Source: Nocardiopsis sp. CC223A
GTDB taxonomy: Bacteria; Actinomycetota; Actinomycetes; Streptosporangiales; Streptosporangiaceae
Assembly: GCF_030766825.1 (NCBI RefSeq)
Contig: NZ_JASFDV010000019.1
Span: forward strand, 26,121-90,120
Reading direction: 5' to 3'
Length of the DNA: 64,000 nt
Part shown: positions 8,547-17,203 of the stretch, piece after piece
Layout of the letters: each line of letters starts with the position of its first letter
Numbering within the stretch: the first letter of the stretch is position 1
Notes under the pieces: model-generated
The model's input: only the letters and a program-made list of their open reading frames with translations
Databases searched by the model: none
Told to the model about the DNA's origin: nothing
Program-made: the position numbers and the translations under genes

Positions 8547-9100
8547 TCTTCTCCCGGGTCCGGGGCCTTCTCCGGTTCGGAGGGGGCCTCCTGTGCGTCC
8601 TGGGTCGCCCGCGCGTCCGTCGGTTCCCGCCGCATCGGCAGGGTCCGGGATACCAGGCCGGGGATGCCGTCCTGGTTCAGGAGCCTGCGGCCGCGGGTTG
8701 GTCTTCTCCCGGGTCAGGGGTCTTCTCCGGTTCGGAGGGGGCCTCCTGTGCGTCCTGGGTCGCCCGTGCGTCCGTCGGTTCCCGCCGCATCGGCAGGGTC
8801 CGGGATACCAGGCCGGGGATGCCGTCCTGGTTCAGGAGCCTGCGGCCGCGGGTTGGTCTTCTCCCGGGTCAGGGGTCTTCTCCGGTTCGGAGGGGGCCTC
8901 CTGTGCGTCCTGGGTCGCCCGCGCGTCCGTCGGTTCCCGCCGCATCGGCAGGGTCCGGGACACCAGGCCGGGGATGCCGTCCTGGTTCAGGAGCCCGCGG
9001 CCGCGGGTTGATCTTCTCCCGGGTCAGGGGCCTTCTCCGGTTCGGAGGGGGCCTCCTGTGCGTCCTGGGTCGCCCGCGCGTCCGCCAGTTCCCGCCGCAT
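8531..9100. repeat. 155-bp tandem repeat, about 3.7 copies
   Basis: Copies begin at 8531, 8686, 8841 and 8996, spaced exactly 155 bp. The first three are nearly identical, differing at only a few bases. The fourth is partial and is the real 3' end of the SURF1 gene, with similarity fading after about 9100. The unit contains the last 35-40 codons and stop of SURF1 (minus strand) and, in copy 1, the last codons and stop of the DUF3817 gene. The pattern suggests that two convergent, overlapping gene ends were tandemly duplicated, pushing the genes apart. The high identity implies a recent event or ongoing homogenisation. Confidence 0.9.
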
Positions 9101-9796
9101 CAGCAGGATCCAGAACACCAGGGCGGAGACGCCGAACATCGCCCACTGGACGGTGTAGCTCAGGCTGCGCCAGTTGACCGTGAACCCGGTGGGCGGCTCG
9201 GGCGGCGGCGCCGGGGTGAGGCCCTCGACCGCAGGATCGCCCGCGGGCAGGATGACGTACCCCTCGTAGAGGGGGTGGTCCCACTCGTTGACCAGCAGCG
9301 AGGTGGCGATCCGTTCCACCGTCCCGTCCTCGGTGGCGACGGGGGTGAAGCCGCCGTCGGAGACCGGCGGCAGCAGCCAGCCGGTGACGGTCACCTCGTC
9401 GTCGGGGACCCCGGGGGCCGCCGTGCCCTCGGGGACCCAGCCGCGGTCGACGGTGACGGCGGAGCCGTCCTCGGTGACCAGCGGCAGGATGACGTCGTGG
9501 CCGCGGACACCGTCCTCGGTGCGCGGCACCAGCAGCGTGTCCTCGGGGGAGTAGCGGCCGGTGACGGTGACCGCCGTGTTGGCGAGGGTCTCCGGGTGCA
9601 TGTACTCGCCGGGTTCGAGGAGGTCCTGGAGCGGTGCGGCGTCGGCGAGGTCCGCCACCGGATTGGTGATGACCTCGCGGTCCGGCTCGAAGGCGCGGAC
9701 GAACTGCCAGGCGGTACCGGCGACGCACACCGCGGCGACCAGGAGGATGCCGAGGTGGATGCCGATCCATCGGGGACTGAGCAGCGGTGATCTCAC
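8987..9796 (-). CDS. SURF1 family cytochrome oxidase assembly protein
   Basis: A 269-residue SURF1/Shy1-type protein that helps cytochrome c oxidase assembly, probably at heme insertion. It has the family architecture: N-terminal membrane helix (about 11-33), a periplasmic domain with conserved VTVTGRY, DRGWVPEG and TVNWRSLSYTVQW, and a C-terminal helix (QWAMFGVSALVFWILLMRRE). The start is GTG at 9796. The hydrophilic tail after the last helix is the part copied in the downstream tandem repeats; the gene itself is intact. Confidence 0.9.
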   Translation of the reverse strand: MRSPLLSPRWIGIHLGILLVAAVCVAGTAWQFVRAFEPDREVITNPVADLADAAPLQDLLEPGEYMHPETLANTAVTVTGRYSPEDTLLVPRTEDGVRGHDVILPLVTEDGSAVTVDRGWVPEGTAAPGVPDDEVTVTGWLLPPVSDGGFTPVATEDGTVERIATSLLVNEWDHPLYEGYVILPAGDPAVEGLTPAPPPEPPTGFTVNWRSLSYTVQWAMFGVSALVFWILLMRRELADARATQDAQEAPSEPEKAPDPGEDQPAAAGS

Positions 9797-10137
9797 CCGA
9801 CCAGGCTATGTGCGCCTTCGGAGGAGTCGGTCATGACCCCGGGTTGACACTGCGCGCGGTGGCTTGGGGCGGCATCGACGGAGGAATGGCGATCACTTTA
9901 AGTAAGTTCTCGTGACACAGGGTTGTCTACCGAGGTCGGGGTGGGTAGTGTCTCTATCAACGCGGAACGACAAAGTCGCTCCGGGGCCGCAGAGGCACCG
10001 AGCGCACCGAGCCGCCCGCGTGCGGACCTTTCAGGCCGCGACTCCAGGGGGGAGGAGTCGCAGGCCGCTTCCCAGGCGAGGGACGCTTCCGTACTTTGAG
10101 GGGGGATGCGGAAGCGGCCCTCGCCGCCTTTCGCGGC
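9797..10137. other. Intergenic region between SURF1 and relE genes
   Basis: Spacer between the SURF1 start (-) and the end of the toxin gene (-). The part near 9890-9960 is AT-richer and may carry the SURF1 promoter. No convincing gene is seen; the open frames here lack domains and ribosome-binding sites. Confidence 0.4.
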
Positions 10138-10161
10138 GGGGTGCGCCTTCGGGCGCACCCC
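10138..10161 (-). terminator. UUCG-loop hairpin after the Phd/RelE operon
   Basis: A perfect 10-bp stem with a TTCG tetraloop (the very stable cUUCGg type) begins 17 bp downstream of the toxin stop. A second short stem lies at about 10123-10140. There is no T-run, as is usual for this GC content. Confidence 0.65.
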
Positions 10162-10177
10162 GTTCGCGTGTCCGGGG

Positions 10178-10699
10178 TCACTGCCGAGGGCGGGTGCGGT
10201 ACGCGGTCCACAGGTCCACGGCCTGCTCCAGGCCGAGTGCGGCCACTTCTTCGGGGGGGACGCCGGCGGTATGGATCAGGCGGTCGGCCAGCCACCCCGG
10301 GACCGGTTCACGCGCGGGTCGGAGGTCGGACGGAGGCACTCCGGCGCCCCGGCCCAAGTGTTCGATGACGGCGGCGAGCCGCTGCACGGCGGGAGTGTTC
10401 CCGGGTGCCTGACGCACTCTTCGCGCGGCCTCGGAGTAGACCTGGGCGTCCGCCCGGGCGCCGACCGCCCAGATTTCGCAGACCTCCACGTTCTTGTCGT
10501 CGGTCACGCGGTACACCACACGCCAGGTGCTGCGGCCGACGATCAGTTTGCGGAACCCCGTGAGCTCCCCGCCCAGAGGGTATCCGGCCTCCGGGTTCCC
10601 CTCCAGGAGCAGGATCTTCTTGAGGACTTTCGGTACGACGTCCGGACCGAGGCGGCGCAGATCGTCGAGCGCGGCGTCGGTGAAGGCGATCTCGGCCAT
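10178..10699 (-). CDS. RelE/ParE-type toxin with C-terminal extension
   Basis: Second gene of a toxin-antitoxin operon; its ATG overlaps the antitoxin stop (ATGA at 10698-10701 read in reverse). The first 90-95 residues fit the RelE/ParE fold: ALDDLRRLGPDVVPKVLKKI, GFRKLIVGRSTWRVVYRVTDD and VEVCEIWAVGAR. RelE-like toxins cleave mRNA at the ribosome and ParE-like ones target gyrase; which applies is not clear. The protein is 173 residues, nearly twice the family length. The extra 80 residues contain an amphipathic segment (PGWLADRLIHTAGVPPEEV) that matches nothing I recognise. Confidence 0.8.
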   Translation of the reverse strand: MAEIAFTDAALDDLRRLGPDVVPKVLKKILLLEGNPEAGYPLGGELTGFRKLIVGRSTWRVVYRVTDDKNVEVCEIWAVGARADAQVYSEAARRVRQAPGNTPAVQRLAAVIEHLGRGAGVPPSDLRPAREPVPGWLADRLIHTAGVPPEEVAALGLEQAVDLWTAYRTRPRQ

Positions 10700-11004
10700 C
10701 AGTCCTCGGGCAGTTCTTCGAGCGAGGCACGGCTGTGCCCGAAGGCGGACAGCACGTCGTCCATGGAGGTCCGTCGGCCGTTGTCCGTGAGCGCCCGGGC
10801 CATCACGAGGGCCAAGTCCCTGAGGTCGGCCTCGGCCTGCTCCAGGTCGGCCAGCCGGGCGAAGGAGACCACGGCCGCGACCGGCTCGTGTCTTCTGGTC
10901 ACGATGATCTCGGTGCCCTGCTCCGCGTCGTGGACGATGCCCGCGACACCGCGTCTGGCCGCATCGGTGACGCTGATCCGCTGGGGGTGCTCAAGAATCG
11001 CCAT
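10699..11004 (-). CDS. Phd/YefM family antitoxin
   Basis: The 101-residue antitoxin partner of the RelE-like toxin. The N-terminal Phd/YefM DNA-binding part is evident (RISVTDAARRGVAGIVHDAE, IVTRRHEPVAAVVS) and the acidic C-terminus (DVLSAFGHSRASLEELPED) would wrap the toxin. Antitoxin-first order and the one-base overlap with the toxin are typical, and autorepression is expected. GAGGA lies unusually close to the ATG, so the mRNA may be nearly leaderless. Confidence 0.9.
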   Translation of the reverse strand: MAILEHPQRISVTDAARRGVAGIVHDAEQGTEIIVTRRHEPVAAVVSFARLADLEQAEADLRDLALVMARALTDNGRRTSMDDVLSAFGHSRASLEELPED

Positions 11005-11012
11005 TCCTCAAC

Positions 11013-11039
11013 TGTATAGAAAAATGTGCAGGTCGCCAA
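11013..11039 (-). promoter_or_regulatory. Possible promoter of the Phd/RelE operon
   Basis: On the minus strand TTGGCG (11039-11034) is followed after a short 15-nt spacer by TATACA (11018-11013). The -10 element ends only eight bases before the ATG, so transcripts would start close to or at the start codon. Confidence 0.35.
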
Positions 11040-11044
11040 CGGGG

Positions 11045-11284
11045 TCATTCCGCGGCGGTCGCGGTGCGCCGGGCCAGGGGGAAAGGGAGGGCGTAGGCGA
11101 GGGTGACGCCCAGCATGAGGCCGGTGGGGACGGCGGCGAAACCCATGCCGATCGCCGGTCCGAGGGAGAGTCCGAGGGGCCGGTCGGGGAGGTGCTCCGT
11201 GCCTTCGTCATGTGCGCCATCCTCGCCGCGGGGCCGCCGGGCCGGTAGGAGCAGTTGCCGGCGGCCCGGGACGACGGTCGTCAT
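11045..11284 (-). CDS. Small membrane protein, hypothetical
   Basis: A frame of 79 residues with one clear hydrophobic glycine-rich segment near the end (GPAIGMGFAAVPTGLMLGV followed by TLAYALPF) and a charged N-terminal part. It resembles small actinobacterial membrane proteins with glycine-zipper helices but no family is certain. The ATG at 11284 is the best available start; its ribosome-binding site is weak and a later start is possible. Confidence 0.45.
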   Translation of the reverse strand: MTTVVPGRRQLLLPARRPRGEDGAHDEGTEHLPDRPLGLSLGPAIGMGFAAVPTGLMLGVTLAYALPFPLARRTATAAE

Positions 11285-11371
11285 CCCGGGCGGCGGTGTT
11301 CCTCGCGCGCCCACGTCAGGGGCGGCACGCAGGGGGTGCTCCGATGAGGTCACGGCCGCCCGTCCGGTCGC

Positions 11372-11466
11372 GTGCGGCGGCTTCTCCGGGCGGGCCGACA
11401 GATCCCGTGGAAGACGGCCGGTCGGCGTCGGCCCGTGAGCCGGACCCGCCGGAGAAGCCACCGCAC
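11372..11466. repeat. Long-armed inverted repeat downstream of the DinB gene
   Basis: The left arm (11372-11394) and right arm (11445-11466) are reverse complements over 22 bp except for one mismatch and one extra base, separated by about 50 bp. The loop is too long for an ordinary terminator. It lies between the DinB-like gene and the small membrane protein, both on the minus strand. Confidence 0.7.
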
Positions 11467-11476
11467 ATCCTCACGG

Positions 11477-11989
11477 TCAGCCCATGGTCTTCTGGCCGTC
11501 GAGGGACTCGCGGATGATGTCGGCGTGGCCGCAGTGCTGGGCGGTCTCGCGGAGGATGTGCAGGAGTACGTCGCGGACCGACCAGGCGGCGCCCTGCTCG
11601 AACCACGGGGCCTCCGGGAGCGGGTGGCCCGCATCCAGGTCGGGCAGTGAGCGGACGTACTCCTCGGTCGCGGCCGCGACACGACCGTAGTGGGCGAGGG
11701 TGCTCTCCAGGGTCTCGCCGGCCGACAGGGTGAAACTGTCGGCCTGCTCCTTCCAGACGGCCGGGTCCTCGTAGTCGACCGGCTCGGCGGGCGGGCCGTC
11801 CTGGGCGAACCGGATCCACTTCTCCTCGACCCGCGTCACGTGCTTGACCAGGCCCGCCAGGGTCAGCTCGCTGTCGGTGGTGCGCCGGGAGGCCTGCTCG
11901 TCGTCGAGCCCCTTGACCGTGTGCCGGAGGAAGTCCCGCTGGTCCGCGAGCATCTTCAGGATGGAGGTGCGCTCGGTGTCCGTCGTCAT
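11477..11989 (-). CDS. DinB family protein (DUF664-like)
   Basis: A 170-residue four-helix-bundle protein of the DinB/YfiT-like superfamily. The three metal-ligand His sites are represented: GLVKHVTRVEEKW near residue 50, RDVLLHILRETAQHCGHAD near 140-155. Some members are thiol-dependent transferases; most are uncharacterised. It is divergent from the alpha/beta-hydrolase-fold gene. Confidence 0.85.
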   Translation of the reverse strand: MTTDTERTSILKMLADQRDFLRHTVKGLDDEQASRRTTDSELTLAGLVKHVTRVEEKWIRFAQDGPPAEPVDYEDPAVWKEQADSFTLSAGETLESTLAHYGRVAAATEEYVRSLPDLDAGHPLPEAPWFEQGAAWSVRDVLLHILRETAQHCGHADIIRESLDGQKTMG

Positions 11990-12130
11990 CGTGGCCGCCT
12001 TCTGGGTCGCCGTCTCGGTGGTACCACCCTAGAAAGCGTGGAGGTCAGGTTCTGTCCTCCATTGGCGGAGAACATGAGTGGTGTCCGGGCGCTTACGGAT
12101 ACCCTGGCGTTCTGGCGACTCGGAGGCCTC

Positions 12131-12895
12131 ATGACCATTCCGCTCCAGTACCGGATCGACGGACCGCGGCACGCGCCCGTCGTGCTGCTCGTCCCACCGT
12201 TCGGCACCACCATGTCGGTGTGGGAGCCGCAGATGCCCGAGCTGACCCGCAACCGCCGGGTCCTGCGGATCAACCACCGCGGCCACGGCTCCTCGCCGGT
12301 CGCGGTCGGCTCGTGCGGGATCGAGGACCTCGCCCTGGACGTGCTCGCGCTGCTGGAGAAGCTGGACCTGGCACGGGTGTCGGCTGTGGGCGCCGGGTTC
12401 GCCGCCTCGCTGGTGGTGTGGATCGCCGCCAACTCGCCGCGCACCCTGGAGCGGATCGCCCTGCTGGCGGCGGCGCCGCGCACGCCCCCCGCGCACAGGT
12501 GGAGCCGCCTGGCGGACCGGGTGCGCGAGGACGGGATGGAGTCGGTGCTGGCCGACGTGTCGCTGCCCTGGTTCACCCCCGACATGGTGCAGGAGCGCCC
12601 CGACGTGGTGGAACGGTTCACCGGGGAGCTGGGCCGGATCGACCCCGCGACGTTCGCCTCGGTGTGCGACGCGGTGCACACGATGGACCAGCGGCACCTG
12701 GTGGCGGGCGTGCGGGTGCCCGCCCTGGTCGTGTCGGCCGCGCACGATCCGATGCTGCCGCCCGGGCACGGGCGCAGGCTCGCCGACGGCATCGCCCACT
12801 CCCGGTTCGAGGTCGTCACGGGAGCCGCGCACCTGCTCGGTGTGGAGCGGGCGGACCGGGTCAACGAGCTGCTGGTGGAGCACGTGGCCCCGTGA
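12131..12895 (+). CDS. Alpha/beta-hydrolase-fold protein lacking the nucleophile serine
   Basis: A 254-residue protein most like 3-oxoadipate enol-lactonase (PcaD-type) hydrolases: VVLLVPPFGTTMSVWEPQMP oxyanion region, VLRINHRGHGSS strand, Asp loop VVSAAHDPMLPP and catalytic-His block GAAHLLGVERAD. The nucleophile elbow, normally GLSxGG, reads VGAGFAAS, so the serine is replaced by Gly (or Ala). It therefore probably does not work as a serine hydrolase and may bind a ligand or use another mechanism. ATG at 12131 is preceded by GGAGG with good spacing. It converges on the VOC gene, with one base between the stop codons. Confidence 0.85.
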   Translation: MTIPLQYRIDGPRHAPVVLLVPPFGTTMSVWEPQMPELTRNRRVLRINHRGHGSSPVAVGSCGIEDLALDVLALLEKLDLARVSAVGAGFAASLVVWIAANSPRTLERIALLAAAPRTPPAHRWSRLADRVREDGMESVLADVSLPWFTPDMVQERPDVVERFTGELGRIDPATFASVCDAVHTMDQRHLVAGVRVPALVVSAAHDPMLPPGHGRRLADGIAHSRFEVVTGAAHLLGVERADRVNELLVEHVAP

Positions 12896-12896
12896 T

Positions 12897-13289
12897 TCAG
12901 ATGAGCGGGCTGCTGATCTCCAGCAGGTAGCCGTCCGGGTCGCGGAAGTGGGCGGCGCGGATCCCCCAGGCCGTCCAGTCGCGCGGCGCCATCACCTGGC
13001 GCGCCCCGTCGGCGACCAGCCGGGCGGCGGTCGCGTCCACGTCGTCCACCTCGAACACCACGGCCATCCGGTCCTGGTGGGGCAGTTCGGGGTCGGCGGT
13101 GTCCGTCTCCAGGGCCTCGGCCATCACCTCGCGCTGGTTGAGCACCAGGCGGGTGGTGGAGTCCACGTCGAACTCGGCGTAGCGGCTGTGCTCGTCACCG
13201 CGCAGCACGGGGAGCTTGAGCACGTCGGAGTAGAACCGGAAGCAGGCTTCGTAGTCGTCGACGAGTAGGCGGATGTAGCTACAGCGCAT
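12897..13289 (-). CDS. VOC family protein (glyoxalase/bleomycin-resistance fold)
   Basis: A 130-residue vicinal-oxygen-chelate protein with paired beta-alpha-beta-beta-beta modules: MRCSYIRLLVDDYEACFRFY at the start, AVVFEVDDVDATAARLVADG in the middle and AAHFRDPDGYLLEISSP at the end (Glu is the likely metal ligand). Such proteins include dioxygenases, lyases and antibiotic-binding proteins; the substrate is unknown. The ATG at 13289 fits the fold start; upstream residues are low-complexity. Confidence 0.88.
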   Translation of the reverse strand: MRCSYIRLLVDDYEACFRFYSDVLKLPVLRGDEHSRYAEFDVDSTTRLVLNQREVMAEALETDTADPELPHQDRMAVVFEVDDVDATAARLVADGARQVMAPRDWTAWGIRAAHFRDPDGYLLEISSPLI

Positions 13290-13536
13290 CTCGGGGGCCT
13301 CCCAGCGGGGTCTGCGGTCGTCGGCACCAGTGTGGCGCCTCGGGGCGGCGCCCTTCCTGAGTATCCGTACCCGGTTTCCGGGTCCAGGGGGGTGCCGACA
13401 CGGGGACGGGGGATTTCCGCGGCCTGTCCGGATGCGGCCACACCCCCGCATCCAGCTGCGCTTTCGCCGGGGAGGGCCCGCCTGCGGCAGGCCGTATCAC
13501 TTCTGCGTCCAAGTGTAGTGCTTGTTCTGTCGAATG

Positions 13537-13550
13537 TAGTACATGTACTA
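13537..13550. promoter_or_regulatory. Perfect 14-bp palindrome, probable operator of the ABC operon
   Basis: TAGTACATGTACTA lies 37 bp before the ATP-binding-protein start in an AT-rich promoter region, with TTGTTC about 15 bp upstream as a possible -35 element. It resembles GntR-type operators, but a self-encoded candidate is the XRE regulator of the same operon. The binding protein is unknown. Confidence 0.6.
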
Positions 13551-13587
13551 TCGATCGCAGCAGAGAGACAACGAAGGAGGTACGGAC

Positions 13588-14555
<968 letters not shown>

Positions 14556-14559
<4 letters not shown>

Positions 14560-15425
14560 ACCCCGTTCCCAAGACCGTCCCCAACGCCGTCCGCGCCGGG
14601 TTCTCGCGCGGCTGGATCGAGTTCAAGAACTCGTTCACCAGTCCCGGGGAGGTGATCGGCGGCTATCTCGCCATGCCCCTCGTGTTCATCGTCCTGACGC
14701 TGTTCGTCGGGGACGACACCGTCGACGGAAGCGGCACCCCGGTCGCCGCGATGGTGATGACCGGCGGGGTGTCGGTGCTGCTGCTCATGCTCGGCACCGC
14801 CACGGTCGCCCAGGTCATCGGCAGCGAACGCGAGGACGGGACCCTGCTGCGGGCCCGCGTCGCCCCCGCCGGGATGGTGGGGTACGCGGTCGGCAAGACC
14901 TGGCACCTCGTCACCATGTCCGCGGCGGCCCTGGCGCTCATGCTGGCACCCGGCCTGGTCCTCATCGACGGGTTCGCGGTCCAGGGCCCGACCGGTGCGT
15001 TCACCCTCGTCTGGGTGACGGTGCTCTCCCTGACGGCCCTGGCGCCGATCGGCGCGGTCCTCGGCGCCACCCTGAGCAACCCGCGCACCGGTGTCGGCCT
15101 GATCATGATCCCGGTGATCGGGCTGACCATGGTCTCCGGGATCATGTCCCCGATCTCGGTGATGCCCCCCTGGCTCCAGACGGTCGCCCAGGTCTTCCCC
15201 GTCTACTGGTCCGGCATGGGTGTGCGCGCCGCCCTGCTCCCCGAGGCCCACGCCGCCGCCGAGCTCGCGGGGACCTGGCAGCTGCCGCAGGTCGCCGGGG
15301 TTCTGGCACTGTGGGCCGTGGTCGGGTTCGTGGCCGCGCAGTGGGTGCTGCGCCGGATGACCCGCAGGACGTCGGGATCGAGGGTCCAAGCGGCCCGGGA
15401 GAAGGCGATGCAGCGTGCCTACTGA
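14556..15425 (+). CDS. ABC-2 type permease (DrrB-like)
   Basis: The 289-residue membrane partner of the preceding ATPase, with an ABC-2 fold: cytoplasmic N-terminus, six predicted membrane segments, and conserved IGSEREDGTLLRARVAP after helix 2. The start ATG overlaps the ATPase stop (ATGA), showing translational coupling. It probably exports a hydrophobic compound or lipid. Confidence 0.92.
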
Positions 15426-15696
15426 GGAGAAGAGGGGTGGGACCGGCCGCCGCGGCAGGGCGGCGGCCGGTCCGGCCGAGGTCATCTACAACCGCATCGC
15501 GATGCTGCGGGCGGAGCGGGACGTGTCCCGCCGCCAGCTCGCCGAGGCGCTCGGGGTGCACTACCAGACCGTGGGCTACCTGGAGCGGGGCGAGTACAGC
15601 CCCAGCCTCCACCTGGCCCTGAGGATCGCCCGCTACTTCGAGGTCCCGGTGGAGGTCGTGTTCTCCACCGAGCCCTTCCCCCGCATCGGCGGCTGA
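15415..15696 (+). CDS. XRE-family transcriptional regulator
   Basis: A 93-residue protein, nearly all one Cro/CI-type helix-turn-helix domain: LRAERDVSRRQLAEALGV, HYQTVGYLERGEYSPSLHLA, ending VPVEVVFSTEPFP. The basic N-terminal arm may contact DNA. GTG at 15415 overlaps the permease end by 11 bases. Located inside the exporter operon, it probably regulates it, perhaps through the palindrome at 13537-13550 (inference). Confidence 0.88.
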   Translation: MPTEEKRGGTGRRGRAAAGPAEVIYNRIAMLRAERDVSRRQLAEALGVHYQTVGYLERGEYSPSLHLALRIARYFEVPVEVVFSTEPFPRIGG

Positions 15697-15733
15697 GCCG
15701 CCGCACCCGACCGCACCACCACGAAGGATCGCC

Positions 15734-16288
15734 ATGTTCATCGGACAGCCGGACGGCCGCACCCAGGAGCGCATCCGCGCCATGATCGAGAACCCGCGGC
15801 GGCGGGCGTTCTGGGCGGCCCGCTCGCGCCGCCGCGTCGCGGTCGCCGCTTGGGCGGCCAGCACGTCGGCGACCGCGCTTTTCCTCGTCCTCCCCCTGGT
15901 CATCGACGACTCGTGGCCCCCGGCCTCGCTGATCTTTCTGGTCGGGTTCCTGGTCGCGATAGTGCTGACCATGGTGCTCGCCACCCAGATCAACATCGCC
16001 GCACGCTGGGTGATGGGCTACCGCGGCCTGGACGAGTTCCAGCGGGCGGAGATGGACCGGGCCACCCGGCTCGGCCACCACGTGACCGCCGGACTGGCGA
16101 CCCTGCTCATCGGTGTGACCGCGGCCTTCGCGACGGCGGCTCCCGGGATCGACATGGACGCGGAGCTGCCGCTGGCCGTGTTGACGCCGCTGGTGCTCTT
16201 CACCGCCATGCTGCACGCCGCGTTCCCCGCCTGCTACCTGGCCTGGACCCGCCCTGACGAGGGTCCCGACGACGAAGACGACGTCTGA
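15734..16288 (+). CDS. Four-helix membrane protein of the ABC operon, unknown function
   Basis: A 184-residue protein with a basic N-terminal cytosolic segment (about 1-38) and four predicted membrane helices grouped as two pairs around a charged loop (GYRGLDEFQRAEMDRATR), ending in an acidic tail. It follows the XRE regulator by 37 bp with GAAGGA upstream of the ATG. XRE plus small membrane protein pairs are common, and this one may sense or accompany the exporter. Confidence 0.8.
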   Translation: MFIGQPDGRTQERIRAMIENPRRRAFWAARSRRRVAVAAWAASTSATALFLVLPLVIDDSWPPASLIFLVGFLVAIVLTMVLATQINIAARWVMGYRGLDEFQRAEMDRATRLGHHVTAGLATLLIGVTAAFATAAPGIDMDAELPLAVLTPLVLFTAMLHAAFPACYLAWTRPDEGPDDEDDV

Positions 16289-16290
16289 TC

Positions 16291-16445
16291 CGCGGCACGA
16301 ACGCCCTCATCGCCTACGAGTAACGGGGGCGCTGGACCTGATCATCGCGGCGCACGCGATACAGAGCGGAAGAATTCTCGTGAGCCGGAACGCCGAGGCC
16401 AAGTTCGGGGACCTTCCCGGCGTCGTGGCGCTGGAAGCCGAGTAG
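16291..16445 (+). pseudogene. vapC (PIN-domain toxin) remnant
   Basis: Two fragments in different frames fit the ends of a PIN toxin. 16291-16323 reads RGTNALIAYE then stop, like the usual N-terminal LDTNVLIAYE. 16329-16445 reads LDLIIAAHAIQSGRILVSRN and on to LPGVVALEAE then stop, the typical VapC C-terminus. The middle of the gene is missing and the frame is shifted, so it is dead. No antitoxin remains next to it. Confidence 0.65.
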
Positions 16446-16460
16446 GCAGGGCCGGGCCGG

Positions 16461-17123
16461 TCACCAGATGTCGGGGCCGGCCCAGCCGTAGGTGTCGCGG
16501 CGGGAGACGGCGGCGAGCTCGTCCTCGGAGAGGACGCGGGGCTCGCCCAGCCGGCGGGCGCGCAGGTAGGCCGCGCACAGCCAGTCGAGCAGGCGCAGGT
16601 TCTCCAGGGCGTGCTCCAGGCCGCGGCCCAGGGCGACCCCGCCGTGGTCGGCCAGCAGCGCGGCGTCGCGGCCCTTGAGGGCCTTGACCGCCTGGTCGGC
16701 GATGTCGCCGCTGCCGTAGGTGGTGTACGGGGTCACCGCGATCGCCCCGCCCAGGGCGGCGGCGCGGTGGTGGATCGGCGGCAGCTCGACCAGCACCGAG
16801 GACACGGCGACGGTATCGGCGGTGAACGCGTTCACCACCGCGCTCGCCCCCTTCCCGTGGTCGGCGGCCTGCCGGTGCACGGCCATGTGCAGGGTGGTCT
16901 CGGCCGCCGGGTCGCGGCGGCCCTCCAGCATCCGGTCGTCCAGCGACATCACCGGGCAGTCGGCGGGCTGGATCTGGTCCAGGGGCACCCCGTGCGGGGT
17001 GACGACGACCAGGTCCTGGTTGCGGACACTGAGGGTGGCGGATTCACCGGGGGCGATACCGGGGAGGGCGGCGAGCGTGCGGGCGGTCAGGCAGACATCC
17101 CGTCGTTCCTGCTCCAACAACAT
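16461..17123 (-). CDS. Class II aldolase/adducin-like protein with altered metal site
   Basis: A 220-residue protein of the fuculose-phosphate aldolase/adducin fold: TLSVRNQDLVVVTPHGVPLD, then the acidic site AAETTLHMAVHR at about 73-84, VTPYTTYGSGDIADQAVKAL and ALLADHGGVALG (zinc-ligand His). The zinc motif normally written VVHxH reads VVNAF at 96-100, so two of the usual three His ligands are lost. A classical zinc aldolase reaction is doubtful. It is divergent from betB and may act in or regulate amine/choline catabolism, but this is only positional. Confidence 0.85.
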   Translation of the reverse strand: MLLEQERRDVCLTARTLAALPGIAPGESATLSVRNQDLVVVTPHGVPLDQIQPADCPVMSLDDRMLEGRRDPAAETTLHMAVHRQAADHGKGASAVVNAFTADTVAVSSVLVELPPIHHRAAALGGAIAVTPYTTYGSGDIADQAVKALKGRDAALLADHGGVALGRGLEHALENLRLLDWLCAAYLRARRLGEPRVLSEDELAAVSRRDTYGWAGPDIW

Positions 17124-17203
17124 CTGGTGATTTCCTCAAGGTGCGCGGTCGGGACCCGGGGGCGGGCCGTCGGTGCCGGACGCCCGGGACCCGGGCGAAC
17201 CAC

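Noticed and set aside
8547..8986. CRISPR-like array
   Set aside because: The units are head-to-tail without unique spacers and derive from a coding sequence end; this is a tandem duplication, not CRISPR.
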